A stretch of 15,658 nt of DNA, taken from assembly GCA_964516865.1 (NCBI GenBank), contig CAZEXD010000013.1, positions 1 through 15,658 of the forward strand. The letters are read 5' to 3'. Origin of the DNA: CAZEXD01 sp964516865. Its GTDB lineage: Bacteria; Patescibacteriota; Minisyncoccia; Minisyncoccales; Staskawiczbacteraceae. Position numbers and translations under genes: made by a program. The notes beneath the pieces were generated by a model. It made no database searches and was not told where the DNA came from. It was given only the letters and a program-made list of their open reading frames with translations. Below are positions 15,026 through 15,658 of this stretch, piece after piece (position 1 is the first letter of the stretch; every line of letters begins with the position of its first letter).

Positions 15026-15658
15026 CTAATTGTCTATCCTTTCATACAAAACAAAACCTTCTCCGCTTTTGTCTATCATTTTAAACCCAGGGCAATCAAA
15101 TCCGTATAGGTAAATATAATCTAAATTATATTTTTTTGCCAATTTTTTCTTTTCCTCGCAACTGGAATTCAAAAACGCCTCAACCCCCTCTTTAGGGTTA
15201 ATAGAAATCGTTCCCTCTTTGGTTACTAATGGATAATTGTCAGTGGTAATTCCTATAACCGTGCCCTTCCAAGGGACGCTTAAAAATTTTTTATTTTTTA
15301 TGTTCTTAAATATCCTTAAATCATCATCTGTTAAATAGTTGTTTGCCGGCGCCTTGGGATAAGATTTAATGCCGTTTTCGGAATTAAGCCATATTAATTT
15401 TTGCCAATTATTTGCTCTGGTGTAAAAAGGAATCATCGCCAAAAACAAAATTAAAGCGCTGGCCTCAAGATATTTAAAAATTGGAAATCTAATATTTTTA
15501 AACCTTAAACTAATAAATCTTTCCAACTCTTCTAATCCAAATCCGGAAATTAAGACAATAATTATGGAAGTAAAAAATACAACCCTTTCGTATTCCATCG
15601 CGAACCTATAAATACTGAAGGAATAAAAAAACCAATAAAAGACGCCCAATAAAAACGG
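15026..15658 (-). CDS. C-terminal part of a polytopic membrane protein (5' end beyond the window)
   Basis: The frame is open to the window edge, so the N-terminus is missing and no start can be assigned; about 210 residues are visible. It begins with the end of a membrane region: one helix entering from the edge, Y-R-F-A-M-E-Y-E-R-V-V-F-F, then a helix (I-I-I-V-L-I-S-G-F-G), and another (A-S-A-L-I-L-F-L-A-M-I-P). A soluble domain of about 130 residues follows and ends in V-L-Y-E-R-I-D-N. This layout, many helices then a C-terminal extracytoplasmic domain, resembles the polytopic protein at 7858-9663 and GT-C/YfhO-like proteins of glycan clusters. The function is only suggested by context. It lies upstream of the permease gene on the same strand, with an interval of about 15-27 bp depending on the permease start, and is probably in the same operon. 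Confidence 0.7.
   Translation of the reverse strand, partial: PFLLGVFYWFFYSFSIYRFAMEYERVVFFTSIIIVLISGFGLEELERFISLRFKNIRFPIFKYLEASALILFLAMIPFYTRANNWQKLIWLNSENGIKSYPKAPANNYLTDDDLRIFKNIKNKKFLSVPWKGTVIGITTDNYPLVTKEGTISINPKEGVEAFLNSSCEEKKKLAKKYNLDYIYLYGFDCPGFKMIDKSGEGFVLYERIDN

Noticed and set aside
1..15658. Alternative genetic code (TGA as glycine, as in Gracilibacteria/Absconditabacteria)
   Set aside because: TGA ends the permease within an ATGA overlap at exactly the family's expected length, and it ends the Wzt-like ATPase. Nothing requires recoding.

Overview
The window looks like a scaffold from an AT-rich, uncultured bacterium of the Candidate Phyla Radiation (Patescibacteria; Parcubacteria or Microgenomates-like). 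This is inferred from protein style, not from a marker gene. The signs are secreted proteins with 'YAWGENxGWINF' repeats, a membrane-anchored tail-fibre/S74 protein carrying 'GEVYCTWIENGEWxKVKGEC', a relic of a GxxExxxY gene, and very A/T-biased coding. TGA appears to be a normal stop: the ABC permease and the methyltransferase share an ATGA overlap. I see no tRNA, rRNA or CRISPR. Exactly 100 Ns (6064-6163) mark a scaffold gap, and genes run off both window ends.

Left block (1-5971, all minus strand, read right to left). Three closely spaced genes form a probable operon for the cell surface: a single-pass membrane protein with nine 17-residue repeats and an S74-type C-terminal chaperone/protease domain; a polytopic O-antigen ligase/polymerase-like protein fused to TPR repeats; and a secreted protein with three YAWG/GWINF repeats and at least five six-cysteine repeats, cut by the window edge. 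Upstream (6009-6218) lie two visible copies of a 52-bp tandem repeat, one on each side of the gap. Each carries a TTGACA-type promoter candidate pointing into this operon.

Middle block (6318-12567, plus strand). This is a glycan-assembly cluster: a membrane-anchored GT2 of the polyprenyl-phosphate glycosyltransferase type, a large polytopic GT-C-like protein, a GT4 enzyme and two soluble-type GT2 enzymes, spaced by -8 to +8 bp. Between the first two genes sits a broken PD-(D/E)XK 'GxxExxxY' gene, flanked by inverted repeats built from TACGAA/TACTAA words.

Right block (12560-15658, minus strand, convergent with the middle block with an 8-nt overlap). This encodes the end of another polytopic protein, a Wzm-like ABC-2 permease, an FkbM-family methyltransferase and a Wzt-like ATPase, with ATGA-type and 26-nt overlaps.

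Taken together, the window is a surface-glycan synthesis and export locus next to a surface-protein operon. A plausible reading is that the glycosyltransferases build a lipid-linked glycan, the methyltransferase modifies it, the ABC exporter flips it, and the ligase-like protein polymerises it or transfers it to a surface acceptor. The most unusual features are the tandemly repeated promoter-bearing unit hidden by the assembly gap and the decayed nuclease cassette with its inverted repeats.
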